NCBI GenBank assembly: GCA_023398575.1
Contig: JAEWSC010000071.1
Coordinates: forward strand, 1 to 49,077
Source: Bacillota bacterium
GTDB lineage: Bacteria > Bacillota > Clostridia > Christensenellales > Aristaeellaceae
DNA: 49,077 bases
Direction of reading: 5' to 3'
Shown: positions 48,632 to 49,077 of the stretch, piece by piece
Numbering within the stretch: position 1 is the stretch's first letter
Layout: each line of letters begins with the position of its first letter
Translations under genes and position numbers: made by a program
Notes under the pieces: model-generated
What the model was told of the DNA's origin: nothing
Databases searched by the model: none
Seen by the model: only the letters and a program-made list of their open reading frames with translations

Positions 48632-48903
48632 TAGTAAGATTACCATTCCGAAAAGGACATTGATTCAACATCGCCGAAACTCGCATTGAACTTTAAATAG
48701 GAAGTGTGTTCCTCATGCATCATAATATATATGCAAAGAACACATCAGTCTATACGCATCATTCAAATCACCATACGTCATGTTGCCATTCCTGGCATAT
48801 AAGTCGGAAACAGATAGCACCTTGTAATCTGCAGTGGTAAGAAAATAGATATTCATAAGTGCCGACTTTATGATTTTTTCTGCAGAAAAAGCGAAAAAAG
48901 GTG

Positions 48904-48932
48904 TTGACAAGAGATATGCCGTGTGTTAAACT
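48904..48932 (+). promoter_or_regulatory. Probable rRNA operon promoter
   Basis: TTGACA and TAAACT separated by exactly 17 bases, with AT-rich sequence upstream (an UP-element-like stretch at 48868-48900). Confidence 0.65.
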
Positions 48933-49077
48933 AACAAACGTCGCCGCAAGAGGCGCCGGACCTTGAAAACGATACAGAGTCGAGAGACTTAAAAATGGAA
49001 GCGAAAAACGACAGTTGATTCTAAGAATGAGTTTTCACTTTGTCGAGGGAAACCGAGATAAGGAGAGAAGATAGGAT
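48933..49077 (+). other. Leader of a probable rRNA operon
   Basis: Non-coding leader with a GC-rich CGCC/GGCG hairpin, a boxA-like ACCTTGAAAAC (48960-48970) as found upstream of Firmicute 16S genes, and a GGAGAGAAG stretch near the end. The 16S gene itself is not in the window; it would begin just beyond the right edge. This assignment rests on the promoter and boxA-like motif. Confidence 0.5.

Noticed and set aside
48713..48910. A 65-codon minus-strand frame before the rRNA promoter
   Set aside because: Composition looks partly coding, but there is no ribosome site for either ATG and it runs into the rRNA promoter. It may be a gene fragment.

Overview
The window comes from a low-to-mid GC, endospore-forming, anaerobic Firmicute of the Clostridia type. 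The evidence is the spore-associated pair of a DUF2953 (YtfI-like) gene and ytfJ beside a D,D-carboxypeptidase, a biotin-dependent transcarboxylase operon, ATP-type pckA, TTG/GTG starts with strong Shine-Dalgarno sites, and a 20-cysteine coat-like protein. I cannot name the genus from sequence alone.

Layout. 1-5.2 kb: 3' end of dnaX, two acetyltransferases, an AlkZ/YcaQ-like winged-helix gene, a zinc-ribbon membrane protein (minus strand) and rsmA. 5.3-10.8 kb: pckA with a long leader, a membrane-anchored two-DTG aspartic-protease-like protein, then ytfI-ytfJ-dac. 10.9-14.9 kb: a padR-DUF1700-DUF4097 envelope-stress-type operon, a GNAT resembling streptothricin acetyltransferases, an RluB-type pseudouridine synthase and a YtqB/MnmM methyltransferase. 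15-19.1 kb: a four-gene biotin operon (12S-like carboxyltransferase, OadG-like membrane protein, biotin carrier, 5S-like carboxyltransferase) and secG. 19.1-24.6 kb (minus strand): glmM, a TIM-barrel sugar isomerase, a secreted six-repeat BIG2 protein and a MarR regulator. 24.8-28.1 kb: a MotA/ZorA-like plus MotB/ZorB-like motor pair with a small membrane protein.

28.3-47.8 kb is an integrated element of about 19.5 kb bounded by a 14-bp direct repeat. It carries a tyrosine integrase, an excisionase-like HTH protein, two repressors, a holin/endolysin/tail-fibre module (minus strand), and cargo: a HsdR-N-type nuclease protein, a NACHT NTPase and several unknown membrane proteins. I see no terminase, portal or capsid gene, and the tail protein at its inner edge looks N-terminally truncated, so this is a defective prophage or satellite.

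The main discovery candidate is where the element sits. It splits a cysteine-rich, coat-like host gene after codon 6-7. The ATG, ribosome site and first codons lie at 28305-28324; the other 257 codons lie at 47790-48563, in frame and without a good start of their own. Joining the two across the repeat gives one 264-residue ORF. This is the architecture of developmentally excised elements such as skin in sigK and SPbeta in spsM of Bacillus subtilis, but the excision itself is inference. The window ends in the promoter and leader of what is probably an rRNA operon.
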